Shown piece by piece: positions 7,491-16,517 of a stretch of DNA of 64,000 nucleotides. Source of the stretch: Bradyrhizobium barranii subsp. apii (GTDB lineage: Bacteria > Pseudomonadota > Alphaproteobacteria > Rhizobiales > Xanthobacteraceae); contig NZ_CP096255.1 in assembly GCF_011516635.5 (NCBI RefSeq), positions 7,748,501 through 7,812,500 on the forward strand, written 5' to 3'. The position numbers and the translations under genes were made by a program. Below the pieces are notes generated by a model. The model was not told the DNA's origin, ran no database searches, and worked only from the letters and a program-made list of their open reading frames with translations. The stretch's first letter is position 1. Each line of letters opens with the position of its first letter.

Positions 7491-8090
7491 ATGACCAAAG
7501 TTCTCGTCCTCTATTATTCCGCCTATGGCCACATCGAAGCGATGGCCAACGCTGTTGCCGAAGGCGCGCGCGAGGCCGGCGCCACCGTCGACATCAAGCG
7601 CGTGCCCGAGCTGGTGCCGGCCGAAGTCGCCAAGGCGTCCTATTACAAGGTCGATCAGGCAGCACCCGTCGCCAAGATTGAGGACCTCGTCAATTACGAC
7701 GCAATCATCGTCGGCACCGGCACCCGTTTCGGCCGCATGGCCTCGCAGATGGCGAACTTTTTGGACCAGGCCGGTGGACTCTGGGCCAAGGGCGCTCTGC
7801 ACGGCAAGGTCGGCGGCGCCTTCACCGCGAGCGCGACCCAGCATGGCGGCCAGGAGACGACGCTGTTCTCGATCATCACCAATTTGCTGCATTTCGGCAT
7901 GGTCGTGGTCGGTCTGAACTATGGCTTTGCCGGTCAGATGAAGCTCGACGAGGTCACCGGCGGCGCCCCCTACGGCGCCACCACGATCACCGGCGGCGAC
8001 GGCAGCCGCCAGCCCAGCGCCAACGAGCTCGCCGGCGCACGCTACCAAGGCCGCCAGATCGCGGAGACCGCCAAGAAACTTCGTGGCTGA
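7491..8090 (+). CDS. wrbA: NAD(P)H:quinone oxidoreductase, WrbA type
   Basis: A 199-residue flavodoxin-like WrbA. It reduces quinones by two electrons using NAD(P)H and FMN, avoiding semiquinone radicals. The FMN phosphate loop YYSAYGHIEAMA lies at the N terminus, then GTGTRFGRMASQM, a TASATQHGGQETTL segment and GGAPYGATTITGGDGSRQPS, all diagnostic for WrbA. I start at 7491, with GGAGA seven bases upstream; the in-frame ATG at 7350 would translate repeat DNA. It is the last gene of the LysR-SDR-pirin-WrbA group and is followed by a strong stem-loop. Confidence 0.95.
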   Translation: MTKVLVLYYSAYGHIEAMANAVAEGAREAGATVDIKRVPELVPAEVAKASYYKVDQAAPVAKIEDLVNYDAIIVGTGTRFGRMASQMANFLDQAGGLWAKGALHGKVGGAFTASATQHGGQETTLFSIITNLLHFGMVVVGLNYGFAGQMKLDEVTGGAPYGATTITGGDGSRQPSANELAGARYQGRQIAETAKKLRG

Positions 8091-8150
8091 ACTTCATGGC
8101 TGAGCGCAGTTAGGCTTTACGCACGGACGACTGCATGGCTGATGCGACGC

Positions 8151-8180
8151 GGGCGGCGTTCTCATTCGGGAACGCCGCCC
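8151..8180. terminator. Stem-loop after wrbA, possible terminator
   Basis: Perfect 11-bp arms, GGGCGGCGTTC at 8151-8161 and GAACGCCGCCC at 8170-8180, with an 8-nt loop, 60 bp after the wrbA stop. No T-run follows, so Rho-independent termination is uncertain. The rest of the gap to 8369 holds no gene I can support. Confidence 0.55.
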
Positions 8181-8369
8181 CATCTACGTGGTGAGGATAT
8201 TTGACCAAAAGCGATACGAATGGCTTTCGAACTCTTGTTGATCGCGCAGATGATCCGCAGGCCTGCGCAGGCATTGGCGCGGCGCTGGTATTGCCGCAGC
8301 TTGTTCCGCGCCTCGCGCGGCCGGCTGCATTGCGCTGGGTGCGCGAAATCGTAGGGCGTGAACGATCCG

Positions 8370-9253
8370 TCACGCCTGCGTGAGGTCGGCGTGGGGCTTG
8401 ATTGAAACCGTCGGGACGAGCGCCGCAGCCGTCGAAAGCCACCAGCCCTCACCGGCAAACCAGCACGTCTCGTCCGGAGCGCCCTCTCGGCGCAGCGACT
8501 GCACGCTCTCCCATCCTTTCGCGAACGCGTCGGCCAATCGCCGGCCGGCATCCGCGTCTTGCAGTCCCGCGCAGCCGATGAACTGGGCTCGACTCAAGAA
8601 TTTCGCCGGCCAGACCGCGCCCTCGTCCGGGCGCGTGATCATCAACATGCCACGAGCATGCCCTCCGGCGCCAACGGAAACACCAGCCGGCCGCCGGGCC
8701 GCAGTGCATCGAGCCATTGCGTGGCCGGCTGCGCCGCGCCCGCACAGACATAGATCACATCCGCGCCCGGTAAATCGGACGCGATGCCCGAGCGATCTTC
8801 CAGCTCGACATGCGGGATGTCCTTCAGATTTTCGCGCGCGAATGCCGCCAGGCGTTCGTCGATCTCATAGGCATGGACACGGCCCGAAGGTCCCGCGAGC
8901 TCGGCGAGAATGGCGGTGTAGTAGCCGCTGCCGGCACCGATCTGGATCACCGTCTCACCTTCCCGCACGCCGCAGCCGCTGAGCCAATAGGCGTGCGCGC
9001 CCGGCATCCCGATATTGAGGCCGCGCGCCGGGTCCAGCGCCAGAAGCGTGTTCTGATAGAGGAAGGCGGGGTCGTCGTCGGGCGTCACGACATAGGGATG
9101 ACCACCGACGGAGATCGACCATGGTCCGGGTCCGGCGAAGGGTTCGCGTCTGACCGTGCGAAAGGCCTGTTCGATACGGGGATCCGTCGTCTTGGCCGCG
9201 GCGCAGATCAACTGCGCATAGAATGCGCGATATTTCGCCGAACGATCTTCCAT
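8370..9253 (-). pseudogene. PCMT-like (protein-L-isoaspartate O-methyltransferase family) methyltransferase, frame-broken
   Basis: The N-terminal part (MEDRSAKYRAFYAQLI..., start 9253 with GGAGG upstream) carries a SAM-binding PCMT fold: VREGETVIQIGAGSGYYTAI as motif I and a YEIDERL acidic turn. The frame ends soon after GGRLVFPLAPEGM, at about 8642. Reading continues in the next frame as GMLMITRPDEGAVWPAKFL...CWFAGEGWWLSTAAA down to 8370. Restoring one base near 8655 gives a continuous 294-residue protein of the normal length for this PCMT-like group. It is either a one-base deletion or a sequencing error. If intact it would methylate protein or small-molecule carboxyls; the exact substrate is not evident. 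Confidence 0.75.
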
Positions 9254-9366
9254 GTCGCCTCCGGAAAGCGGAGACGACGATAGCACAACGCGCGCGATCA
9301 TCGAAGCTCGGCGCGATCGAAGGCTTTGTGACAGCCCGGTGACGTGTCGATCGCGCGGGCCACGCC

Positions 9367-9843
9367 TCAACCGCGTTCGGTCTTCTTCCTGATGAGGTCT
9401 TTACCGATCGGTCGCGCCGGCTCGCTCCGCAGCACGAGCGAGGTCGTCACAGCGCCGAAGCCGGCGATACGATCCACGATCGTCTCCAGATCTTCCGGCG
9501 CCGGAACCAGCACCTTGAGCACGAAGCAATCATCGCCGGTCACGCGATGGACTTCGACGATGTGCGGAATCTCGCTGAACCGTTTGAGGCAGGTCTTGAT
9601 GTGCTCATGCGAGGTGCGCAGGCGGACCAGCGCCATCAGGCCGAGCCCTAGCGCGCGCGGATTGATGCGGGCGCCGTAGCCTTCGATAATCCCGGCTTCC
9701 TCGAGCCGCTTCACGCGCTCGGAGATGGCCGGCTGAGACAGCCCGACGGAACGGCCGAGCTCGGACAGCGGCACGCGCGCATTGGCCTGCAATGCCTCCA
9801 GGATCTTCAGATCCTTGGTGTCAATGCTTCCGAAGCGATCCAA
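9367..9843 (-). CDS. Lrp/AsnC-family transcriptional regulator
   Basis: A ~158-residue feast/famine regulator. The N-terminal winged HTH is IDTKDLKILEALQANAR with LSQPAISERVKRLEEAGII as the recognition region; the C-terminal RAM/AsnC ligand domain contains GDDCFVLKVLVPAPEDLETIVD and ends in the usual strand TSLVLRSEP. I propose a TTG start at 9843 with GGAG seven bases upstream, because the frame upstream has no family similarity. It is divergent from the hydrolase at 9966. Members of this family bind amino acids and often regulate a neighbour; the target here is not clear. Confidence 0.85.
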   Translation of the reverse strand: MDRFGSIDTKDLKILEALQANARVPLSELGRSVGLSQPAISERVKRLEEAGIIEGYGARINPRALGLGLMALVRLRTSHEHIKTCLKRFSEIPHIVEVHRVTGDDCFVLKVLVPAPEDLETIVDRIAGFGAVTTSLVLRSEPARPIGKDLIRKKTERG

Positions 9844-9965
9844 GACAATTCTCCATTCCACCTTGAGATCATCGGCAGATGATCTCTTTCTCCGATGACA
9901 TGCCATGTGACGCAGCACCAAGACCGGCCACACTGCACGTGCATCTCAGATATCACGGGACGATC

Positions 9966-10505
9966 ATGCACGACATCATCACGTTGCCCGGCCTCAGCGG
10001 CTCCGCAGAGACTCATTGGCAGACACTCTGGGAGCGCAACGATACACGTTTCACGCGGTTTCAGCCGGCGAGCTGGGACCGGCCGGAGCTCGCCGATTGG
10101 GAGCAATCCCTGGAGCAGGCGGTCGGGCGCTGCGCGAAGCCGCCGGTGCTGGTCGCACACAGCCTCGCTTGCCTGCTGGTGGCGCACTGGGCCACGCGCT
10201 TCCCATCCACGATCGCGGGTGCTTTTCTGGTCGCGGTGCCCGATCCCGATGGTGCCAATTTTCCCGCAGAGGCGGCTGCGTTCAAGCCGGTGCCGGACCG
10301 TACGCTGCGCTTCCCCTCGCTCATCATCGCCAGCACCGACGATCCCTTTGGCAGGCTCGATAAGACGCAGCAGCGGGCGCGTGCCTGGAAGTCCGGTCTG
10401 ATCGTGCTGGGCGCCCTTGGCCACATCAATGCGTCGAGCGGGCTCGGCGACTGGCCGCAGGGTCGCGCGCTGCTGGACGCCTTCAGTGCCGGCCTTTCGA
10501 GATGA
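9966..10505 (+). CDS. RBBP9/YdeN-type serine hydrolase
   Basis: A 179-residue small alpha/beta hydrolase. The N terminus DIITLPGLSGSAETHWQTLWE is the hallmark of the RBBP9/YdeN family; the nucleophile is Ser in VLVAHSLAC (G-x-S-x-G replaced by H-S-L-A-C, as in this family), the acid Asp in ASTDDPFG and the base His in LGHINASSG. Length is normal. The start at 9966 gives the conserved MHDIITLPGL; an upstream in-frame ATG at 9879 adds unlike residues. It is divergent from the Lrp regulator. The substrate is unknown. Confidence 0.87.
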   Translation: MHDIITLPGLSGSAETHWQTLWERNDTRFTRFQPASWDRPELADWEQSLEQAVGRCAKPPVLVAHSLACLLVAHWATRFPSTIAGAFLVAVPDPDGANFPAEAAAFKPVPDRTLRFPSLIIASTDDPFGRLDKTQQRARAWKSGLIVLGALGHINASSGLGDWPQGRALLDAFSAGLSR

Positions 10506-10516
10506 CGCGGCCTCCA

Positions 10517-11659
10517 TCACCGCATCTTGCGTATCGCCCGGCTGGCGACGGCGGCAAGCCTGGGATAGCGACGCAGGTTCTGCGCGGCATGGTCGCGCCA
10601 TGCATAGGGAGCGCCGCGCCAGGACAGTGCGATGCTGACATCGGTCAATGCGACCTTCGCGGCGCCGAAGCGGCGCTTGTAGTCCTGGTTGCCGATGCTC
10701 AGATCGAAACGGCGCACGCCCTCTACATGCAGCGCCGCCATGGTACGCTCCGTGACGAGCAGCCCCGGCGAGCAGTTCGACCATGAATCGCCGGCGTGGC
10801 TGATGCGCAGAAGGAAATAGCTCGCACCAGACCTGACACCGAACGTGGTGGCGACGACGGCCTCGTCGCAGACCAGCGCCGAGATGACGGCATAGCCTTC
10901 CGCGATACCCTGGCGGGCGACCTCGCGATAGAATCGGGCATGAGCGTCGTCGTTGAGTACGAAGCGCGAGCCGAGCTTTCGCATGCGGGCCTGCTGCTGG
11001 ACATCCATCACGTCCAGCAGCTCGCGCGCACGCGCGACATCCGTGGCGATCTCGAGCCGCGCGCCGGCATGACGGCTGAAGACCCGCCAGCAGCGCGGCA
11101 TCTGCATGCGCTTGATCGAGGCCCGGTAGGCTTCATAGTCGTCGCCCATCAGCACGAGATTGCCGTTGAGCGAGCAGGATCCGATCCGTCCGAGCGACGC
11201 CAGCGGGTTCGGCTTGCCGCCGACATGGGCCGGCATCTTCTTCAGCCGCAGCAGATCGAAGCGGTCGGGCAAGGCGCGCAACGCGTCGACCAGCGCCTTG
11301 CCGATCGCATCCGTCGCCGCAGCGTCCAACGCGGCATCGAGCGCCAGGATCGGCGCGTTGTTGTCGGAGACGCCGAGGTCGGCGAATTCGACGATGCGGA
11401 TGCCGCGCCTGATGTGGCCGATCATCGGCACCACCGCGATGTCCTTGCCGGTCGCGGCATCGGAGATCAATGCGATCAGCGGCGCAAAGTCGTGAAACGC
11501 CTCGTACCATGCGCCAAGCCAGTAACCGTGCTGGAATGCGGCGCGATGCCCCGCGCTCAGGCGCGATGCGGCCTGCCGCCAGTCACGCACGAAATCGACA
11601 GCGATTCCCGACGTGCTGGACACAAGACCATCTGGTTGCTCGACGCTGAGAAACGTCAT
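10517..11659 (-). CDS. FemAB/CelD-like GNAT acyltransferase (BioF2-like), polysaccharide cluster
   Basis: A 380-residue protein with the double-GNAT layout of the BioF2-like/CelD family. The C-terminal GNAT part holds AVVATTFGVRSGASYFLLRISH and the diagnostic RRFDLSIGNQDYKRRFG. These proteins are usually placed in exopolysaccharide or cellulose loci and are thought to acylate sugars or lipid-linked intermediates in the cytoplasm. No signal peptide or TM segment is seen. It is the last gene of the leftward half of the polysaccharide cluster, 117 bp after the Wzy-like gene, a gap holding only a short GGCTTA/TAAGCC hairpin. The acyl donor and acceptor are unknown. Confidence 0.8.
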   Translation of the reverse strand: MTFLSVEQPDGLVSSTSGIAVDFVRDWRQAASRLSAGHRAAFQHGYWLGAWYEAFHDFAPLIALISDAATGKDIAVVPMIGHIRRGIRIVEFADLGVSDNNAPILALDAALDAAATDAIGKALVDALRALPDRFDLLRLKKMPAHVGGKPNPLASLGRIGSCSLNGNLVLMGDDYEAYRASIKRMQMPRCWRVFSRHAGARLEIATDVARARELLDVMDVQQQARMRKLGSRFVLNDDAHARFYREVARQGIAEGYAVISALVCDEAVVATTFGVRSGASYFLLRISHAGDSWSNCSPGLLVTERTMAALHVEGVRRFDLSIGNQDYKRRFGAAKVALTDVSIALSWRGAPYAWRDHAAQNLRRYPRLAAVASRAIRKMR

Positions 11660-11776
11660 CCGCGGGACATGCGATTACTGAATGTTTCCAGATAGATTAT
11701 GTTTGTCGCAGACCACAAGTGACGTAACGGCTTATCGTTAAGCCAACATCACTATCGCTCCGGCTGCGACAAGCTG

Positions 11777-13141
11777 TCAGCGCTCCGGTTCCGTCTGTTC
11801 GACGCATTGGAACCTGGCGAGGAAATGCAGGCCAGCCACTGCAAGCGCGAACATGAACCAGATCGGATTCTGCCGTTCGAGCAGGAACGTCTCGGTGGCC
11901 CCGTAATACAGGCCGAACAGCCATATGGTGAGGAACAATTTTGCCAGCGCGCGGCTACGGTTGTGAGCCTGGGCCGACTGGAAATTGCCGAGCGGTGCGA
12001 GCACGAAGACGAGAATCACCAGCATCAGCCCCGGCAGGCCGATGGTGACCGCGAGGTCGAGATAGCTGTTGTGGCTGTGCGCCGCGGACGTCGCCCATTC
12101 GGACCCCTGAGCGGTCTGCCGCGCGGTCACGTCGTCCCAGAACGCCGCATAGCCGTGACCGATGATCGGCTTCTCGGCGACGGCCGCGAGCGCGAATTCC
12201 CAGATGGCGGACCGCCCGGTGAAGGTGGGATCGAGCGGAAGCAGCCGCGTCAGCGCCCCGAGCGCCGGGCTCAAGACGCTGCCGACCGTCAGCAGGTTCA
12301 TCACGATCAGCGGCACGAAGCAGATGAGCCGCTTCAGCCACAGGCCTGGCGTGACATAGACCAGCGAGGCGAGCGCGTAGATCGCAAGGCACAGCACCGT
12401 CGACGTCTTGCCGCCGGTGAAGATCAGGAAGATGCCGGCGAGCGCGGCGATCGCCGGCCCCATCACGAACGACCCGACGCCGCAGAGATAAATGCCGACA
12501 TAGACCAGGATAGTCATCACCGGCGAGGCGATGTTCTTGTGGCCGAAGCTGCCGCGCCAGTCGCCGGCAAGCTGCGGCTCGGTGAGGTCGAGCGCGGTGT
12601 GCATCGAATATTGCGGCGCGAGGAAGACGCCGAGATAGCACAGCACCAGCAGCACGAGCGCGGCGCCGCCTAGGCACAAGTTGAAAGTCCGCTGTGTCGG
12701 CGGCAGCAATGGCAACAGCATGGCGAGCGACGTCACGCTGACCGCCAGCACGAAGCGCTGGATCGAAACGCCGCGACTCTCGGAGAAGGCGATGTTGATC
12801 AACAGCCAGCCGACGAGGCAAAGATGCAGCGGCGTCACCAGGCTCTTCAGCGCGGGCGTATCGGTGGCGGCGACGAACAACATCGCGACCGCCGCCAGCA
12901 GACCCCAGGAGATATAGGTGAGCGCCATGCGCCCGCCGACGACCGTGGTCACATCCTCGTTGCGAAGGTCAGGAAACGGATCGAGCGTGATCAGCACCAG
13001 CAGCAACGCCGCAACCGCGACGAGGCAGCGCGCCGCTTGTGCGGCATTCAGCCCCGCGAGCCCATCGTGCAGCGCGTGGCCCAGCGTTCGGGTCTCGACG
13101 TCGGTCATGTCAGCGGCGCTGCGATCCATGCTTCGATCCAT
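11777..13141 (-). CDS. O-antigen ligase/polymerase-like membrane protein (Wzy/WaaL/ExoQ type)
   Basis: A 454-residue integral membrane protein with about 11-12 hydrophobic segments from residue 38 on. A large periplasmic loop (about residues 290-360) contains TGRSAIWEFALAAVAEKPIIGHGY and AAHSHNSYLDLAVTIGLPG, the R...H-N-Y arrangement of the Wzy_C domain of O-antigen ligases and EPS polymerases. It would polymerise repeat units or ligate glycan at the periplasmic face of the inner membrane. Adjacent glycosyltransferases and the Wzc-like gene favour a polymerase in a Wzy-dependent pathway. Several ATGs near the 5' end make the start uncertain. Confidence 0.85.
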   Translation of the reverse strand: MDRSMDRSAADMTDVETRTLGHALHDGLAGLNAAQAARCLVAVAALLLVLITLDPFPDLRNEDVTTVVGGRMALTYISWGLLAAVAMLFVAATDTPALKSLVTPLHLCLVGWLLINIAFSESRGVSIQRFVLAVSVTSLAMLLPLLPPTQRTFNLCLGGAALVLLVLCYLGVFLAPQYSMHTALDLTEPQLAGDWRGSFGHKNIASPVMTILVYVGIYLCGVGSFVMGPAIAALAGIFLIFTGGKTSTVLCLAIYALASLVYVTPGLWLKRLICFVPLIVMNLLTVGSVLSPALGALTRLLPLDPTFTGRSAIWEFALAAVAEKPIIGHGYAAFWDDVTARQTAQGSEWATSAAHSHNSYLDLAVTIGLPGLMLVILVFVLAPLGNFQSAQAHNRSRALAKLFLTIWLFGLYYGATETFLLERQNPIWFMFALAVAGLHFLARFQCVEQTEPER

Positions 13142-13179
13142 GGCTCAAGGCAGGTGGTGAAGCCGCGGAAGCTTTGGGT

Positions 13180-14256
13180 CTAGCCCATCCTTGTTAAGCA
13201 TCCGTCAACCAATAGGGCCGAGGCCTGCGTTGCCGCCTGCGGCCGCACGATGCTGCGCGCGATCTCGTAATATTGCAGCGCCCGCTGCTCCAGCGTGAGA
13301 TTGTCGAGCACGAAGCCGCGCGGATCGAACGCATCAGCGGTGCAGCCGGCCCAGAAACTGTCCCAGCCCGCCTCGAACCCCGCGATGTCGATGAACTTGG
13401 CACCGCAGCGGTCGTCCCAATACGGCACCGACGATACCGGCGCGAACTGGACGCGGTGCGGATAATAATCCGGGTCGCGCCACGGGCCGCCGGGATCCCA
13501 GGCGAACACCGGCACGCCGCAGGACAGAGCCTGCTGATAGGCGATGCCCTGGCTCTCGTTCTGGCACAGGAAGATCATCGCGCGCGAGCGCGCCAGCGCG
13601 GCCTGATAGTCTTCTTCCTTGTAGCTGCCGTAGCGCAGTTCCGTGAACGAGCGGCCCTCCTTGAGGAGGCGGGCACGGACGGGCTCGATCAGCTCCGGCG
13701 CGTAGCGCTCGCGGTCCCAATGGACCTTGTCGTAGATCAGGACGTCGACGGTCTTTTGCGACGGCGCCGATGGCGCCCAGAGATCCGTGTCGATGCCGAT
13801 CGGCCAGGCCTCCGTGTCGGGCCAGTACGGCCGGTACATGTCGACGTACCAAGGGCCGGGCACCACGACCTTCTTCACCGGCAGCCGCTTGAACAGATCG
13901 GGATCGTCCAGCGGATGATTGTGGGCGGCGACACCGAGCAGGATTGGATTCTTCCACGCGAACTTGTCGAGCAGGAAGGTGCGGCCGATGATGCAGGCGA
14001 GTTCGTCGGGATGCTGCGCGATGTAGCCGTAGTCGTTGACGCGGTAGCGGATGCCGAGCCGGTCGAGCCCTGCGCAGAGATTGAGGAACACGCGAAGCTG
14101 CCCGCTCATGCGCGGCTCGCCGAGCAGCATCCGGCGCGCCATGCGCCGCAGATGCCGGTCGCCGGGAAACCAGCGATCATCCTTGTCCTCGTAGAAGAGG
14201 TTGAGGACCATGGCATCGGGGTCGTGTTCGAACGTCTTTGCGGGCACTAGATCCAT
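13180..14256 (-). CDS. Glycosyltransferase (GT-B, group 1-like), polysaccharide cluster
   Basis: A ~358-residue protein with features of a GT-B transferase: a Rossmann-like C-terminal half with SYKEEDYQAALARSRAMIFLC and ESQGIAYQQALSCGVPVFAWDPGG, which matches the nucleotide-sugar-binding E...E region of group 1 glycosyltransferases. The N-terminal half has NLFYEDKDDRWFPGDRHLRR and MSGQLRVFLNLCAGLDRLGI. No TM segment is seen. It lies immediately upstream of the Wzy-like gene on the same strand. No start has a strong RBS; I use 14256 (MDLVPAKTF), while 14310 or 14211 (MVLNLFYED) are possible. Donor and linkage are unknown. Confidence 0.75.
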   Translation of the reverse strand: MDLVPAKTFEHDPDAMVLNLFYEDKDDRWFPGDRHLRRMARRMLLGEPRMSGQLRVFLNLCAGLDRLGIRYRVNDYGYIAQHPDELACIIGRTFLLDKFAWKNPILLGVAAHNHPLDDPDLFKRLPVKKVVVPGPWYVDMYRPYWPDTEAWPIGIDTDLWAPSAPSQKTVDVLIYDKVHWDRERYAPELIEPVRARLLKEGRSFTELRYGSYKEEDYQAALARSRAMIFLCQNESQGIAYQQALSCGVPVFAWDPGGPWRDPDYYPHRVQFAPVSSVPYWDDRCGAKFIDIAGFEAGWDSFWAGCTADAFDPRGFVLDNLTLEQRALQYYEIARSIVRPQAATQASALLVDGCLTRMG

Positions 14257-14465
14257 CCGCGGCAAACAGGTCCGCATTCTCGCATGGGACCCGCTGTCGC
14301 ACTCTTCCAAATTTGCGACAGGCTTAATGCCCGCGGCTTAACGCTAATCTACGAAACCAGAAACACGCAGGCCTTCGCGACAACGATTTGGCCGTAATGC
14401 GAGTATCATTCGCGGCGGGCCAATGTCGCGATTGATCGCAATGCCAGTCGGCAGATGCGCCCTGG

Positions 14466-14480
14466 TTAACAGACCCTTAA
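14466..14480. promoter_or_regulatory. Full CtrA consensus half-site pair (TTAA-N7-TTAA)
   Basis: TTAA at 14466-14469 and TTAA at 14477-14480 separated by exactly seven bases, the CtrA box of Alphaproteobacteria. It lies 9-24 bp before the GTG start of the GT2 gene, in the divergent gap between the two halves of the polysaccharide cluster. The pattern is seen directly; regulation is inferred. Confidence 0.4.
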
Positions 14481-14489
14481 AGGCGAGCC

Positions 14490-15482
14490 GTGGCCCTGAT
14501 CACCGCCGAAGATGTTCTCGATTTGCCGGCTACCTCGCGCGTCGTTCCGGCGCCGCGTCTCCCGCTGCCGGCCGGCTCAACCACATCGGTGTCCGTCGTC
14601 ATTCCCGCCAAGAACGTTGCGGCCTATATCGGCGAAACCCTCGCCAGCGCGCTGGCGCAAGGCGAGATCACCGAAGTGATCGTCGTCGATGACGGCTCGA
14701 GCGACACCACCACGGCCATCGTCCGCGCCATTCGTGACCCGCGGTTGCGCCTGATGACCAACGACTCCGCCGGCGTATCCGCCGCGCGCAATCTCGGAGC
14801 ACGATATGCGAGCGGCGAATGGCTGCTCTTCCTCGATGCCGACGACCGCCTGCGCCCCGGTGCGGTCGCGGCGCTGCTGGCGGCAGCCCGCAATGCTCCG
14901 CGCGCGGTTCTCGTCTACGGCGACTACAACACGATCGACAGCGAGGGACGGCAGATCGGCCGCCGGGGCCTGCTGAAGGGACGCCGCAAGCCGTCCGGCG
15001 ACGTGCTGGCGCGGCTCGCGGCCGGCAATTTCATCGTCAATGGCGGCATCGCGCTCGCACGTGCGGAGGCCTTCCGCGCCATCGGCGGCTTCGACACGTC
15101 CCTCAGATATTGCGAGGACTGGCATTGCTGGTGCCGCCTCGCCGCTATCGGCGAGTTCGAGTTCGCACCAAAGCTCCTGCTCGACTATCGCCTGCACACC
15201 GCCAACACCATGAATGCGGCCGTGCGGACGCCGAAGGACTTCTTCCCTGCGATCGCGCGGGTGTTCGACGATGGGCTGATCCTGGCGAGACTGCCCGAGG
15301 GTACGGCGGCCGGGCTGCGCCAGGCCGCCGAGGTCCATCTCGTCACCTATTCGGCGATGCAGGCGGTCCGCTTCGGCAGATATCGCGACGCCTTGGCTTA
15401 TCTCGGGATGGTCGGCCGGCGCTCGCTCAAATCGCTGCCCCGCGCCGCGGTCAGGGTCGCCCTCGCCCGTTTGGGCATCTAA
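14490..15482 (+). CDS. GT2-family glycosyltransferase
   Basis: A 330-residue GT-A transferase. SVSVVIPAKNVAAYIGETL is the donor-binding N terminus, EVIVVDDGSSDTT follows, and the metal-binding DxD is in LLFLDADDRL. VNGGIALARAEAFRAIGGFD and RYCEDWHCWCRL supply the acceptor side with the ED motif near residues 210-215. No TM segments are present, so it is soluble or peripheral. A GTG start at 14490 is supported by AAGGCGAG just upstream. It is divergent from the GT-B gene and convergent with the next GT2 gene, six bases away. It likely adds one sugar to the lipid-linked repeat unit. Confidence 0.87.
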   Translation: MALITAEDVLDLPATSRVVPAPRLPLPAGSTTSVSVVIPAKNVAAYIGETLASALAQGEITEVIVVDDGSSDTTTAIVRAIRDPRLRLMTNDSAGVSAARNLGARYASGEWLLFLDADDRLRPGAVAALLAAARNAPRAVLVYGDYNTIDSEGRQIGRRGLLKGRRKPSGDVLARLAAGNFIVNGGIALARAEAFRAIGGFDTSLRYCEDWHCWCRLAAIGEFEFAPKLLLDYRLHTANTMNAAVRTPKDFFPAIARVFDDGLILARLPEGTAAGLRQAAEVHLVTYSAMQAVRFGRYRDALAYLGMVGRRSLKSLPRAAVRVALARLGI

Positions 15483-15488
15483 CCCGCG

Positions 15489-16517
15489 TCACGACACGAT
15501 TTTCGAGGCTTCATAGGGCTTCGGTGCGAAGCCGAACGCCGCGAGCATGGAGCCGAGCGCGACCAGCGCCGGATGCATGGCGACGACGGCCTTCGATGTC
15601 GCGAGCAGACGAGCGGAACGCACCAGCGACAGCGGCAGCCGTCCGAGCATCTGCGCGAACACTCGCGCCCGCGCGGGCGCGCTTGGTGCGGCTTTGTACT
15701 GCACGCGATAATTGATGGCGCCAATACGCAGGCCACGCTTGGCGATCCAGCCGAGGCTGGTGCGGCTTTGCGGCACGGTCTCGGTGATGACCGCCTCCGC
15801 CGTCCAGTGGAAGATCATGCCGGCATCGCGGCACCGCACGAAGAAATCGCAATCGCCGCCACCGAGGAAATTGAAGCGCAGGTCGAAGGCGGGACGATCG
15901 AACCGCTCGAACGCCGCACGCGTGATCAGGCAGTTGCCACAGCCATAGATCAGCGGCACCGCGCCGCTGTAGTCATAGGCGGGGCAGAAGGCGGGATGAC
16001 GTGCCAGCCAGGGCTTGCTGTCGTCGTCGAAGACCGGCAGCACCGGCCCGCCGACCACGTCGGCGCCGGTCGCCTCCGCGGTGCGAACCATCAGCTCGAG
16101 CCAGTCGGGCGAAGCGATCTCGTCGTCGTCGATCATCAGGAAGCGGGTCGCGGCGGGAAACAGCGCCTGTGCCGTCTCGAAGGCGGCGTTGATCGCCTGG
16201 CAATTGCCCTGCCGCTTCTCGACCAGGCAAACGCCCTGGAGCCGGCCGTCGGCCAGATACTCCGCGGCAACCGGCGCGCTTTCGCGCCCCGCCGCGTCGT
16301 TCTCGACCATGACCACCGCGAAGGAGCGCAGAGTGCGCTGGCTCGCGAGCGAGTCCAGCGTCAGCCGCAGATGGTGCGGGCGGCGGAAGCAGGGAATGCA
16401 GACGACGATGCCGACCGACAGGTCGATGACGCGGGAGCTGGCCGCGATCTCCCGGTTGGGATCGCGCACGGCATCCGAGATCCGGCTGGCGGAAAGATCT
16501 GTCGGGATCAGCGTCAT
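15489..16517 (-). CDS. GT2-family glycosyltransferase
   Basis: A 342-residue GT-A transferase. It has GIVVCIPCFRRPHHLRLTLDS at the N terminus, VVMVENDAAGRES, the metal site in FLMIDDDEIASPDWLE and a later GGGDCDFFVRCRDAG acceptor region. The C terminus is moderately hydrophobic and may be membrane-associated. The sequence differs from the GT2 at 14490, so this is not a recent duplicate. It converges on that gene and is preceded by a long gap leading to the methyltransferase. Its role is probably extension of the surface polysaccharide repeat; sugar specificity is unknown. Confidence 0.87.
   Translation of the reverse strand: MTLIPTDLSASRISDAVRDPNREIAASSRVIDLSVGIVVCIPCFRRPHHLRLTLDSLASQRTLRSFAVVMVENDAAGRESAPVAAEYLADGRLQGVCLVEKRQGNCQAINAAFETAQALFPAATRFLMIDDDEIASPDWLELMVRTAEATGADVVGGPVLPVFDDDSKPWLARHPAFCPAYDYSGAVPLIYGCGNCLITRAAFERFDRPAFDLRFNFLGGGDCDFFVRCRDAGMIFHWTAEAVITETVPQSRTSLGWIAKRGLRIGAINYRVQYKAAPSAPARARVFAQMLGRLPLSLVRSARLLATSKAVVAMHPALVALGSMLAAFGFAPKPYEASKIVS

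Noticed and set aside
8110..8442. Minus-strand frame of 110 codons near the end of the PCMT-like gene
   Set aside because: It overlaps the C-terminal part of that gene in another frame and shows no protein features.
10016..10363. 115-codon plus-strand frame inside the RBBP9-like hydrolase
   Set aside because: An alternative frame of a well-supported gene, without an RBS.
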